Source of the DNA: Lachnospiraceae bacterium MD335
GTDB lineage: Bacteria; Bacillota; Clostridia; Lachnospirales; Lachnospiraceae
Length of the DNA: 64,000 nucleotides
Reading direction: 5' to 3'
Assembly: GCA_000403335.2 (NCBI GenBank)
Contig: KE159628.1
Location: 851,263 to 915,262, forward strand
Below, piece by piece: positions 25,445-33,909 of the stretch. Position 1 is the stretch's first letter. Each line of letters begins with the position of its first letter. The translations under genes were made by a program, and so were the position numbers. The notes below the pieces were generated by a model. It worked only from the letters and a program-made list of their open reading frames with translations, did not search any database and had not been told where the DNA came from.

Positions 25445-27031
25445 ATGGGAAAGGCATGGTTAGTCATTATGAAAAAATATTTTAAAATTCTGTGGACGCT
25501 TGCGCTGGTTCTTGCGCTTGCGGGCAGCTTTGGAGATGCTGCGGCACAGGCAAGAGAGGAGAACGATACCATACTTGGCGGTGTTTACATAGGCGAAGTT
25601 GACCTTTCAGGTATGACGGCGGATGAAGCGGCGCAGGCAGTCAACCAATTCGTGGACGGCTTAAAGAGTAAAAATGTTACCTTCGGCGCGGCAGGCGGAC
25701 GTTATGTGGCGGTAACGGCGGGCGAGCTGGGACTGAAATGGGAAAACACGGATGTTGTGTCGGAAGCTGCGGCAGTTGGGAAAAAAGGAAACTTTATCAA
25801 ACGCTACATGGCAATTCAGGATTTGAAAAAGGGCAGTAAGGTTTATGACCTTGAGCTGTCACTTGACGAGAATATGGTGCGCGCGGTTCTTGAGGAGCAG
25901 TGCACCGAATACAATATTCCTGCTAAGAACGCAACTATGACGCGTGTCAATGATGCCTTTGAAATTGAGGAGGGGCAGGCAGGCGAGGCGGTTAACATCG
26001 AAGCGTCGCTGCAAAAGGTATCGGAATATATCACAAACGAGTGGAACTATCAAGATGCGGCAATTGATTTGGTTGTTGACGTAACCGAGCCGAAAGGAAC
26101 CGCCGAGGAGCTTTCCAAGCTCACCGATGTATTGGGAACCTTTACGACAAGCTACTCAACAAGCAGCGCGGCACGGTGCAAAAATATTGAAAACGGCTGT
26201 AACCTGATTAATTCCACAATTCTGTATCCGGGCGACGAGTTTTCGACTTACGAGTCGATAAAGCCGTTTACGGAGGCAAACGGTTATTTTCCGGCAGGCT
26301 CTTATTTGAACGGTAAAGTCGTGGAGAGTTTAGGCGGCGGTATTTGCCAGGTTTCGACAACGCTCTACAATACGGTTCTTTTATCAGAGCTTGAGGTGAC
26401 GGAACGGCATAACCATTCCATGATTGTGACTTATGTAAAGCCTTCTATGGATGCGGCAATCGCGGAATCGGCAGGCAAGGATTTTAAGTTCGTAAACAAT
26501 TACAGCAATCCAATTTATATTGAAGGGCATACGGAAAATAAGCAGATTACATTTACGATATATGGTGTGGAGGAGCGTTCATCCGACCGTGAGGTGCTCT
26601 ATGAGAGCGAAACACTGTCGGTAACGCGTCCCGACCATGAGGTGATTACCGCTGCGCCCGGTCAGGGAATTGGGTATATTCATGTGGAATCGGCACATAT
26701 CGGATATACGGCACAGTTATGGAAGGTCGTTGTGGAAAACGGTGCGGAGGTCAGCCGTGATGTCATTAATAAGAGCGCATATAAGGTTTCGCCGAGAACG
26801 GCAACCGTGGGAATCAACACCGATAATCCGGCGCATGCGGCAAGGATTCAGGCGGCGATTGACTCGGGAAGCATTGATGCGTGCAAGGCAGAGGCGGCGG
26901 CTATTCAGGCGGAGGTTGCGGCGGCAGCGCAGCAGCAGGCGGATTTGGAGGCATATTATCAGGCGCTTCAACAGCAGCAGCTTGAAGCACAGCAGCAGGC
27001 GCAGCAGCAACAGCAGGCACAGCAGCCATAA
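25445..27031 (+). CDS. Secreted VanW-family / YoaR-like wall protein
   Basis: A 528-residue protein. A second in-frame ATG at 25469 gives MKKYFKILWTLALVLALAGS, the likely signal peptide; the ATG at 25445 has the better ribosome site (AAGGAAAG), so I keep it. Residues about 50-220 are YoaR-like (PG_binding_4; GGVYIGEVDLSGMTADEAAQ). The VanW domain follows (LGTFTTSYS, NLINSTILYPGDEFS, ESLGGGICQVSTTLYN, RHNHSMIVTYV), then a G5-like beta region. The C-terminus is a Gln/Ala-rich tail of CAG-type codons. It is expected to be extracytoplasmic and bound to peptidoglycan. VanW itself has no proven biochemical activity. It heads a + strand run ending with trmL. Confidence 0.88.
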   Translation: MGKAWLVIMKKYFKILWTLALVLALAGSFGDAAAQAREENDTILGGVYIGEVDLSGMTADEAAQAVNQFVDGLKSKNVTFGAAGGRYVAVTAGELGLKWENTDVVSEAAAVGKKGNFIKRYMAIQDLKKGSKVYDLELSLDENMVRAVLEEQCTEYNIPAKNATMTRVNDAFEIEEGQAGEAVNIEASLQKVSEYITNEWNYQDAAIDLVVDVTEPKGTAEELSKLTDVLGTFTTSYSTSSAARCKNIENGCNLINSTILYPGDEFSTYESIKPFTEANGYFPAGSYLNGKVVESLGGGICQVSTTLYNTVLLSELEVTERHNHSMIVTYVKPSMDAAIAESAGKDFKFVNNYSNPIYIEGHTENKQITFTIYGVEERSSDREVLYESETLSVTRPDHEVITAAPGQGIGYIHVESAHIGYTAQLWKVVVENGAEVSRDVINKSAYKVSPRTATVGINTDNPAHAARIQAAIDSGSIDACKAEAAAIQAEVAAAAQQQADLEAYYQALQQQQLEAQQQAQQQQQAQQP

Positions 27032-27056
27032 ATGCATTACATTAAGGGGATTTTAA

Positions 27057-28094
27057 ATGAATTACGGAAAACTGAGCGAGGACGTATATGAGCGTTCGGT
27101 CGTGAAAGTGATAAAGACAAATTCAACAAATAACCGAAAATTTTACGATGGCGCAGGGATAGGGGATTTCTGCGCCATTTTTCCATATGGGGATGTCGAT
27201 TGTAAAACCGCTGACGGTACAAATGCGCAGTCATTTGCTTTCGTGCAGGCAACGGCGGGCGGAAAAAATGCCGTTGCAAGAGCGTATGAGGCTGCGCTTA
27301 ACTGCGCTGCGGCAAAAGGTGCGTTCGGTGATACAAATGGCAGCGCGTACGCGGGCGTTACGCTTTTTGTTCCGGAACGGCTCCGTGAGATTAAGGTGCG
27401 CGAGATGCTTGCGGAGACGGCGCAGCGTGCCGATGAACTGCGGATACCGGTCAGGAACGTGACGGTTCAGGTTTTGCCGTGGATTGGCGTTGAAACGGCA
27501 AACTGCGTTATTCATATGGCGCATTCCGGCAAGGCAGGCATGAAGGGTGCGGCGGCGGGAGACGACATTGTGATGACGAAGTGGCTTGGTTTGGAGGGTA
27601 CGGCGGTGCTTGCAAGAAGCAGTCCCGACAGGCTGAAAGCGCGCTATCCGGCGGATATTGTACAGGATGCGGCGGACTTTTTAAAATATATTTCCGTGAT
27701 ACCGGAGGCAGCCTGCGCCGTGAAGTCCGGCGCAAGCTATATGCAGGCGGCAAGAGAGGGAGGCATCTATGGGGGACTTTGGGAGCTGGCTGCAAATAAC
27801 AGTGTCGGACTGGTCGCAGACTTAGGTCACATACCTGTAAGGCAGGAAACCATCGAGGTATGCGAGTATTTTGATTTGAATCCCTACACGCTTATGGCTG
27901 GAGGAAGCCTGCTCGTTACGTGCAAAAACGGCGGTGCGTTGGTTCAGGAGCTTGCGCGGCGCGGTATCTTTGCGGCGGTGATTGGGAAAATCACGGAGGG
28001 AAAAGACCGGATTATCCGTCATGAGGACGAAAGCAGGTTTTTGGAGCCGGTGCGCGGGGATGAATTATATCAATATTATAAAAGGAGATTATAA
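27057..28094 (+). CDS. AIR-synthase-related protein (HypE/PurM-like fold)
   Basis: A 345-residue cytoplasmic protein. The C-terminal half resembles the AIR synthase C-terminal domain shared by PurM, PurL, SelD and HypE (IYGGLWELAANNSVGLVADLGHIPV, LMAGGSLLVTCKNGGALVQEL). The first part lacks a clear match to the ATP-binding domain of those enzymes. Clostridial proteins of this kind are often labelled hydrogenase maturation factor, but no hydrogenase genes are nearby. The enzymatic role is unknown. It starts 25 bases after the VanW gene and its end contains the ribosome site of the Lrp gene, so the three are probably one operon. Confidence 0.75.
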   Translation: MNYGKLSEDVYERSVVKVIKTNSTNNRKFYDGAGIGDFCAIFPYGDVDCKTADGTNAQSFAFVQATAGGKNAVARAYEAALNCAAAKGAFGDTNGSAYAGVTLFVPERLREIKVREMLAETAQRADELRIPVRNVTVQVLPWIGVETANCVIHMAHSGKAGMKGAAAGDDIVMTKWLGLEGTAVLARSSPDRLKARYPADIVQDAADFLKYISVIPEAACAVKSGASYMQAAREGGIYGGLWELAANNSVGLVADLGHIPVRQETIEVCEYFDLNPYTLMAGGSLLVTCKNGGALVQELARRGIFAAVIGKITEGKDRIIRHEDESRFLEPVRGDELYQYYKRRL

Positions 28095-28095
28095 A

Positions 28096-28578
28096 ATGAG
28101 AGAACAGATTTTATCAATTATAGAAAAGAACAGCAGGATTGATTTGCGGGAACTTGCAATTATTCTTGGTGTCGACGAAACAACCATTATCAATGAGATG
28201 CAGAAAATGGAGCAGGAGGGTGTAATCTGCGGATACCATACGCTGATTGACTGGGAAAAGACGGACGTGGAAAAAGTGAACGCACTCATTGAGGTACGTG
28301 TCACGCCGCAGCGCGGAAACGGGTTTGACAGCGTGGCGGAGCGTATTTACAAATACCCGGAGGTTCATGCAGTCTATCTGATTTCGGGCGGTTATGACCT
28401 GCTGGTGTCGATAGAAGGGAAAACGCTCAAGGAGGTATCGCGTTTTGTGTCGGAAAAGCTTTCTACACTGGAAGCCGTTATCAGCACGGCGACGCACTTT
28501 ATTTTAAAGAAATATAAAGACCACGGCACAATTCTCGGAACGAAAGAAACGGATGAAAGGATGCAGATAACACCATGA
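28096..28578 (+). CDS. Lrp/AsnC-family transcriptional regulator
   Basis: A 160-residue DNA-binding protein. The N-terminal winged helix is at residues about 1-60 (NSRIDLRELAIILGVDETTI), followed by the RAM ligand-binding domain (VRVTPQRGNGFDSVAERIY, VYLISGGYDLLVSIEGKTL). I chose the ATG at 28096, which follows AAAGGAG inside the last codons of the AIR-synthase-like gene; the longer upstream frame lacks family similarity. The stop overlaps the start of the aminotransferase gene by four bases. The pairing suggests amino-acid-responsive control of the aminotransferase. Confidence 0.93.
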   Translation: MREQILSIIEKNSRIDLRELAIILGVDETTIINEMQKMEQEGVICGYHTLIDWEKTDVEKVNALIEVRVTPQRGNGFDSVAERIYKYPEVHAVYLISGGYDLLVSIEGKTLKEVSRFVSEKLSTLEAVISTATHFILKKYKDHGTILGTKETDERMQITP

Positions 28579-29756
28579 GAAATCCATTATCAAGTACCAT
28601 CACACAAATAAAGCCTTCGGGTATCCGTAAGTTTTTTGATATTGTAAGCGAAATGAACGACCCTGACGTGATTTCACTCGGTGTCGGTGAGCCGGATTTT
28701 GAAACGCCGTGGCATATCCGTGACGAAGGAATCTATTCGCTTGAAAAAGGGCGCACATTTTACACTTCAAACGCGGGACTTGCGGAGCTTCGGGAGGAGA
28801 TTGGCAGATTTTTAAAACGAAGATATGATTTAAGCTATGACGCGAGAGAAGAAATTCTTGTGACGGTCGGCGGTTCGGAGGCGATTGACATTGCGCTGCG
28901 CGCGATGGTTGATCCGGGCGATGAAGTGCTTATTCCGCAGCCAAGCTATGTTTCCTATGAGCCGTGTGCCGTGCTTGCGGGCGCAAAGCCTGTGATTATT
29001 GAACTGAAGAATGAGAATCAGTTCAGACTAACTGCACAGGAGCTTGAGGACGCGATTACCGACAAGACGAAGATTTTGATTTTGCCGTTCCCAAACAATC
29101 CTACGGGTGCGATTATGGAACGCAAGGATTTGGAGGCAATTGCCGAGGTGATTAAAAAGCACGATTTGTTTGTGCTTTCCGACGAGATTTACTCGGAGCT
29201 TTGCTATACGGAGAAACATGTGTCGATTGCAAATATTGACGGCATGTGGGAGCGCACGGTTTTGATTAACGGTTTTTCCAAGTCGCATGCGATGACGGGC
29301 TGGCGGCTCGGTTATGCGTGTGCGCCGGCACATATCATCGAACAGATGTACAAGATACACCAGTTCTGTATTATGTGTGCGCCGACAACTTCGCAGTATG
29401 CGGCGATTGACGCGATGCGAAACGGCGATGAGGACGTGCAGAAGATGCGGGAGTCCTATAATCAGAGAAGACGGTTTTTGGTACATGCGTTTCAGGAGAT
29501 GGGGCTTTCGTGCTTTGAGCCGTTTGGGGCGTTTTACATATTCCCGTGCATCAAAGAATTTGGCATGACGAGCGATGAGTTTGCAATGAAATTCTTAGAT
29601 GCGGAGAAGGTGGCGGTTGTGCCGGGCACGGCGTTTGGCGACTGCGGCGAGGGATTTTTGCGTATTTCGTATGCGTATTCGCTGGAGAAGCTCAAAGTTG
29701 CGATTGGGCGGTTGGAGCGGTTTGTCAAGAAACTCCGTGAGGAGAAAAAAGGATGA
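28575..29756 (+). CDS. PLP-dependent class I/II aminotransferase
   Basis: A 393-residue cytoplasmic aminotransferase of fold type I. Motifs seen: SLGVGEPDFETPWHIRDEGI, YTSNAGLAELREEIG, ILPFPNNPTGAIM (PLP-contacting Asn), VLSDEIYSELCY (Asp and Tyr for the cofactor) and FSKSHAMTGWRLGY with the PLP lysine at Lys236. The C-terminal Arg in EGFLRISYA would hold the substrate carboxylate. It belongs to the aspartate/aromatic (AspC/PatA-like) group; the exact amino acid cannot be read from sequence. It overlaps the Lrp gene by four bases upstream and trmL by four bases downstream. Confidence 0.93.
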   Translation: MRNPLSSTITQIKPSGIRKFFDIVSEMNDPDVISLGVGEPDFETPWHIRDEGIYSLEKGRTFYTSNAGLAELREEIGRFLKRRYDLSYDAREEILVTVGGSEAIDIALRAMVDPGDEVLIPQPSYVSYEPCAVLAGAKPVIIELKNENQFRLTAQELEDAITDKTKILILPFPNNPTGAIMERKDLEAIAEVIKKHDLFVLSDEIYSELCYTEKHVSIANIDGMWERTVLINGFSKSHAMTGWRLGYACAPAHIIEQMYKIHQFCIMCAPTTSQYAAIDAMRNGDEDVQKMRESYNQRRRFLVHAFQEMGLSCFEPFGAFYIFPCIKEFGMTSDEFAMKFLDAEKVAVVPGTAFGDCGEGFLRISYAYSLEKLKVAIGRLERFVKKLREEKKG

Positions 29757-30262
29757 TGAACATTGTACTGCATCAACCTGAAATACCTGCAAATACAGGA
29801 AATATCGGACGAACCTGCGTTGCGACAGGAACCGTGCTGCATCTGATAGAACCGCTTGGGTTTCGGCTGACGGGCAAGGAGCTGCGCCGCGCGGGGATGG
29901 ATTACTGGGAGCATTTGGATGTGCGCAGGTATATGAATTTTGAGGAATTTTTAGAAAAAAATTTTACGGACAATCCCGATGCGAAGCTTTGGATGGCGAC
30001 GACGAAGGCGAAGAAAGTCTATACCGAAGCGTTTTTTGGCGAAAATGATTTTATCATGTTTGGCAGGGAGAGCGCGGGGATACCGGAGGAAATCCTCGTG
30101 GATTACGAGGATACCTGTATTCGGATACCGATGCGGGATAAGATTCGCAGCCTGAATTTATCAAACAGCGTGAGCATTGTTTTATATGAGGCGCTCAGAC
30201 AGCAGGGATTTGAACATATGCAACTGGAAGGAGCGCTGCATCATAGAGAGTGGAGGACGTAA
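29753..30262 (+). CDS. trmL: tRNA (cytidine(34)-2'-O)-methyltransferase
   Basis: A 169-residue SPOUT-class enzyme that methylates the wobble ribose of tRNA-Leu. The compact length and the motifs PANTGNIGRTCVATG, MFGRESAGIPEEI and IPMRDKIRSLNLSNSVSIVL are diagnostic of TrmL. Two adjacent ATG codons are possible starts; the first overlaps the stop of the aminotransferase gene (ATGA), implying translational coupling. It is the last gene of the operon and a terminator follows. Confidence 0.95.
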   Translation: MMNIVLHQPEIPANTGNIGRTCVATGTVLHLIEPLGFRLTGKELRRAGMDYWEHLDVRRYMNFEEFLEKNFTDNPDAKLWMATTKAKKVYTEAFFGENDFIMFGRESAGIPEEILVDYEDTCIRIPMRDKIRSLNLSNSVSIVLYEALRQQGFEHMQLEGALHHREWRT

Positions 30263-30270
30263 AGCAAAAG

Positions 30271-30297
30271 GAGGGGCGCGCATTCGCCCCTCTTTCA
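30271..30297 (+). terminator. Intrinsic terminator after trmL
   Basis: An eight-base GC-rich stem pairs GAGGGGCG (30271-30278) with CGCCCCTC (30285-30292) and is followed by TTTC. A poly-T run occurs a little further on (30301-30306), just before the convergent chemotaxis gene. Confidence 0.8.
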
Positions 30298-30304
30298 ATA
30301 TTTT

Positions 30305-31849
30305 TTAGTCCTCTTTATTAAGAAGCAGAGTCATTTTATTAACCATATCATTTATGGTATTTGCATGTGCAGTGACCTCTGCGGTATCGCTGGCATTACT
30401 TTCCGCCATTGCATTTATCGCACTGAACTGTTCATTCTCGTTTCGGATGCTTTCGGCAATATCCTGATTAATTAATACGGTGTTCTTAATAACCTCTGAC
30501 TGCTCTCTGTGTGCATCTCCCATAGCTTTTATCGCAGCTACGGACACATTCAGCAAATCAGTCATATCTTTCATTCCGTCAAAAACGTTTGCAAAATATT
30601 CGTTTTGCTTTCTTAATTTTGCGGAATTTTCTTCTACCTGCGCAGTAATATCAACGACATTCTGCTGTACACGCTCAATAACCGTTTGGACGTCTTTTAA
30701 AGATTCCTGCGTGTTATTAGCAAGATTACCGACTTCTGTAGCAACTACGGCAAAGCCTTTTCCTGCTTCCCCGGCTCGTGCGGCTTCAATTGCGGCATTC
30801 AATGCCAACAAATTAGTAGATGACGAAATCTCATTAATAAGGTTTAAAGTAACCCCTATTTCCTGAACGGCTTCCGTTAACTTTTCCGTTATGCTTGTTG
30901 TGGCATTCATGGATCGGGATACTTCAGTATTGATTAGAGATAAATCATTCAGCAATTTCTCATTTTGTTTTGATTTATCCAAAAGGTTTTTGGAAGTATC
31001 CTCCACCTTTTCGACATTTTCAGCAACAACGTTTTCCCAATTATTCAGTTCGCTGAGATTATCCATACTTTCATCCGTCTTTGCGCTTAACAGATTATTT
31101 CCGGCAGCTAATTGCTCGCTTGTTGCTGCAAGCTCTTGCGCAGAAGCGCTTTCGTTTCCGGAAATTTCAGAGAGCGCCAGCCCTGCCGTATGTAATTTGC
31201 CGGACAGCTCCCGAACGGTGGCAAGAACGCTGGTGACATGTTCATTATTCTTTTCCAACTCATCTTTTTTTGCATTTACTAAGAAATGTGCAACAAAAAA
31301 TACAAAAATAATTAATCCGGATAAGGATAATACTAATGCAACCAAACACATAATAATATCCGCCAGGAATAATTCATCTTTTACGGGAAGAAGATCCGTG
31401 CCTTTTATTAACCAGCCTATAAATAAAGAAATCATACATGCCAAACCGCTTCCCAGCAACAGCTTAATATCTAAAAAGAATGCAATTAAAATAAGGAAAA
31501 AGAATAAAAATCCCCAAAAAGTTCTTGACGGGAGCATATATAACAGATAATTCCATTGAATAACTAAAATTGTCGCGGAAAAGAGTTTACCGACTTTTAA
31601 TTTGCCTTCTTTTAAATATCCATCCTTATCAAATGATGTTTTTATGATAAAAACTGCCATGATAAAAAACGTTACATCCATGATACCCAAACCGATTGTT
31701 GCAAGCCATGACACGGCAGGATACAGTCCAAACATTTTTTCCGTGTTAAACATGACCGTAGCACACATACAGGCGCTTACTAATATAATAAGCCCCCATT
31801 TAAAGACGGTAGATAAGTAAACTTCAACAGCTGTTTTTTTCCTGTTCAT
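30305..31849 (-). CDS. Methyl-accepting chemotaxis protein with multi-helix membrane sensor
   Basis: A 514-residue chemoreceptor. The first 195 residues hold about six hydrophobic helices (for example [17 protein letters not shown] and [17 protein letters not shown]) with only short loops, so there is no periplasmic-style ligand domain. The cytoplasmic signalling domain follows, with the CheA/CheW-contact hairpin [20 protein letters not shown] and [18 protein letters not shown]. No C-terminal CheR-tether pentapeptide is seen. The absence of an external sensor suggests it detects a membrane property or an intramembrane ligand, which is inferred. The ribosome site AGGAGG precedes the ATG. It is a lone gene, convergent to trmL. 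Confidence 0.93.
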   Translation of the reverse strand: MNRKKTAVEVYLSTVFKWGLIILVSACMCATVMFNTEKMFGLYPAVSWLATIGLGIMDVTFFIMAVFIIKTSFDKDGYLKEGKLKVGKLFSATILVIQWNYLLYMLPSRTFWGFLFFFLILIAFFLDIKLLLGSGLACMISLFIGWLIKGTDLLPVKDELFLADIIMCLVALVLSLSGLIIFVFFVAHFLVNAKKDELEKNNEHVTSVLATVRELSGKLHTAGLALSEISGNESASAQELAATSEQLAAGNNLLSAKTDESMDNLSELNNWENVVAENVEKVEDTSKNLLDKSKQNEKLLNDLSLINTEVSRSMNATTSITEKLTEAVQEIGVTLNLINEISSSTNLLALNAAIEAARAGEAGKGFAVVATEVGNLANNTQESLKDVQTVIERVQQNVVDITAQVEENSAKLRKQNEYFANVFDGMKDMTDLLNVSVAAIKAMGDAHREQSEVIKNTVLINQDIAESIRNENEQFSAINAMAESNASDTAEVTAHANTINDMVNKMTLLLNKED

Positions 31850-32123
31850 AAGATCTAACCTCCTAAAATGTAAATAGTTGAAAAATTCAGAAATTTACTA
31901 AAAAAGCCTTTTATCATAATAATATCAGATAAAAAGCCTGTTTTATGGCTATTAAGTTAAAGAGAGAACACAGTAACTGCAACTGTCAATTCTTTTCTTT
32001 TATCAATTTATACACTGCTACTGTTAGCAATATACCATTTTTAGACAATTTTGTCAATTTTTATATTTATATCAGATTATAAACTGCTTATAAACCGAGA
32101 TGCCCAAAGTGCGGAGATTTTAC

Positions 32124-32152
32124 TTGACCGTGCTCGTGCACGATGCTATAGT
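32124..32152 (+). promoter_or_regulatory. Promoter of xylB with an internal palindrome
   Basis: TTGACC (32124-32129) and TATAGT (32147-32152) are 17 bases apart, each one base from consensus, about 60 bases before the start codon. The spacer contains the 8-base palindrome CGTGCACG (32135-32142), a possible operator for a sugar-responsive repressor. The rest of the 363-base gap from 31850 to 32212 is AT-rich, and I see nothing else in it apart from a small hairpin (AAAAGCC/GGCT) near 31935. Confidence 0.6.
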
Positions 32153-32212
32153 TATATTATAAATAATGGTTCGGAAGGATAAAATTTCAATCAGTGAAAG
32201 GATGGGTGCGGT

Positions 32213-33688
32213 ATGTATTACATAGGTGTGGATCTTGGAACCTCGGCAGTAAAACTTCTTTTGATGGAGGGGAACGGAAAGATTGTGAATGTTGTGTCAA
32301 AGGAGTATCCCCTATATTTCCCGAATCCGGGGTGGAGCGAGCAGAAGCCGGAGGACTGGTGGAGTGCGGTGAAAGAGGGATTGAAGCTCTTGACACGCGA
32401 GTTTGATAAGACCAAAATTGCGGGTATCAGCTTCGGCGGTCAGATGCATGGGCTTGTCATTTTGGATAAGGATGACAATGTGATTCGTCCGGCAATCCTT
32501 TGGAACGATGGCAGAACGCAGGCGGAAACGGATTATCTGAACAATGAAATCGGCAAAGATAAGCTTTCCAAATACACGGCAAATATCGCATTCACAGGCT
32601 TTACCGCACCGAAGATTTTGTGGGTAAAAAATAACGAGCCTGAGAATTTTGCAAAAATAGAAAAGATTATGCTGCCCAAGGATTATATCGCGTATATGCT
32701 GTCCGGCAGCTTCTGCACCGATGTTTCAGATGCGTCTGGGATGCTTTTGTTTGATGTGGAACACAAGCGCTGGTCGAAGGAAATGGTTGAAATCTGCGGT
32801 ATCAAAGAGTCGCAGCTTGCAAAGATTTATGAGAGCTATGAGGTTGTCGGAACGTTAAAGTCTGATGTTGCAAAGGAGCTTGGTTTTCCGGAGATCGTTA
32901 AGGTTGCGGCGGGTGCAGGCGACAACGCGGCGGCGGCAATCGGGACCGGAACAGTCGGCGATGCAAGATGCAACATTTCCCTTGGAACAAGCGGTACGAT
33001 TTTTATTTCCAGCAAGAGCTTTGGCGTGGACAAGAACAATGCCCTTCACTCGTTTGCGCACGCGGACGGCAGTTATCATCTGATGGGCTGTATGCTGAGC
33101 GCGGCTTCATGCAATAAGTGGTGGATGGAAGAGATTTTACAGACGACGGATTTTGCAAAGGAGCAGGAGCCGATTACAGATGAAAAGCTTGGAAATAATC
33201 ATGTGTATTTTCTCCCGTATCTCATGGGAGAGCGTTCTCCGCACAATGACGCGAATGCGAGAGGAACGTTTATCGGTATGACGATGGACTCTTCAAGAGC
33301 GGATATGTATCAGGCAGTTTTGGAGGGCGTTGCGTTTGCAATCCGCGATTCGTTCGAGGTGGCAAAGAGTCTCGGAATTGATATTCAGGCGTCAAAAATC
33401 TGTGGCGGCGGTGCGAAGAGCCCCCTTTGGAAAAAGATTTTTGCGAATGTTTTAAATATCCGCCTTGATATTATTGAGAGCGAAGAGGGACCGGGATACG
33501 GCGGAGCAATTCTTGCGGCTGTGGCATGCGGTGAGTATGCGTCGGTTCAGGAAGCGGCGGATAAGCTTGTGAAGGTGGTAGATATGGTAGAGCCTGACGC
33601 AGAGATTGCGAAGCGGTATGAGGAGCGGTATCAGAAGTTCAGAAAAGTGTATCCGGCGGTGAAAGGTATTTTTGCGGATATTCAGTAA
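32213..33688 (+). CDS. xylB: Xylulokinase
   Basis: A 491-residue FGGY-family sugar kinase that phosphorylates D-xylulose for entry to the pentose phosphate pathway. Features: the N-terminal phosphate loop GVDLGTSAVKLLL, GWSEQKPEDWW, the substrate-contact GGQMHGLV, AILWNDGRTQAE, ISLGTSGTIFIS in the ATP domain, and the adenine-binding ICGGGAKSPLWKKI. The length and MHG/RT motifs fit xylulokinase better than glycerol or gluconate kinase. The ribosome site AAAGGATG precedes ATG. No xylose isomerase or transporter is next to it. It has its own promoter and terminator. Confidence 0.93.
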   Translation: MYYIGVDLGTSAVKLLLMEGNGKIVNVVSKEYPLYFPNPGWSEQKPEDWWSAVKEGLKLLTREFDKTKIAGISFGGQMHGLVILDKDDNVIRPAILWNDGRTQAETDYLNNEIGKDKLSKYTANIAFTGFTAPKILWVKNNEPENFAKIEKIMLPKDYIAYMLSGSFCTDVSDASGMLLFDVEHKRWSKEMVEICGIKESQLAKIYESYEVVGTLKSDVAKELGFPEIVKVAAGAGDNAAAAIGTGTVGDARCNISLGTSGTIFISSKSFGVDKNNALHSFAHADGSYHLMGCMLSAASCNKWWMEEILQTTDFAKEQEPITDEKLGNNHVYFLPYLMGERSPHNDANARGTFIGMTMDSSRADMYQAVLEGVAFAIRDSFEVAKSLGIDIQASKICGGGAKSPLWKKIFANVLNIRLDIIESEEGPGYGGAILAAVACGEYASVQEAADKLVKVVDMVEPDAEIAKRYEERYQKFRKVYPAVKGIFADIQ

Positions 33689-33694
33689 GAAGTC

Positions 33695-33746
33695 GTTTTC
33701 CCTTGTTATTTGTCTTATGGCATTTTTGACAAGGGAAAACTTTTTT
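33695..33746 (+). terminator. Intrinsic terminator after xylB
   Basis: A 12-base perfect stem pairs GTTTTCCCTTGT (33695-33706) with ACAAGGGAAAAC (33729-33740) and is followed by TTTTTT (33741-33746). Confidence 0.92.
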
Positions 33747-33909
33747 GTGTGCATTTTTCTATGGGCAGTGGGTCAAACGCCGATTTTTACATGGATTTTG
33801 AGGAGACCGGTTTTGCTCTTGCGCCCTGTATTGACGCGATTGTGGGCATATGGTAATATGATACAGATGTTGCTGATTTTGCGGCAAGATTTATATGGAG
33901 GGCAGGCGT

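Noticed and set aside
26900-27028. Frameshift or artefact in the Gln-rich end of the VanW protein
   Set aside because: The CAG/GCG-rich run stays in frame to a normal stop and is followed at a normal distance by the next gene; low-complexity tails are common in wall proteins.
31850-32000. A flagellar-type (sigma-D) promoter for the chemotaxis gene
   Set aside because: On the minus strand a TAAA and a CTGATAT-like box occur, but the spacing is too short and the match too poor to report as a feature.
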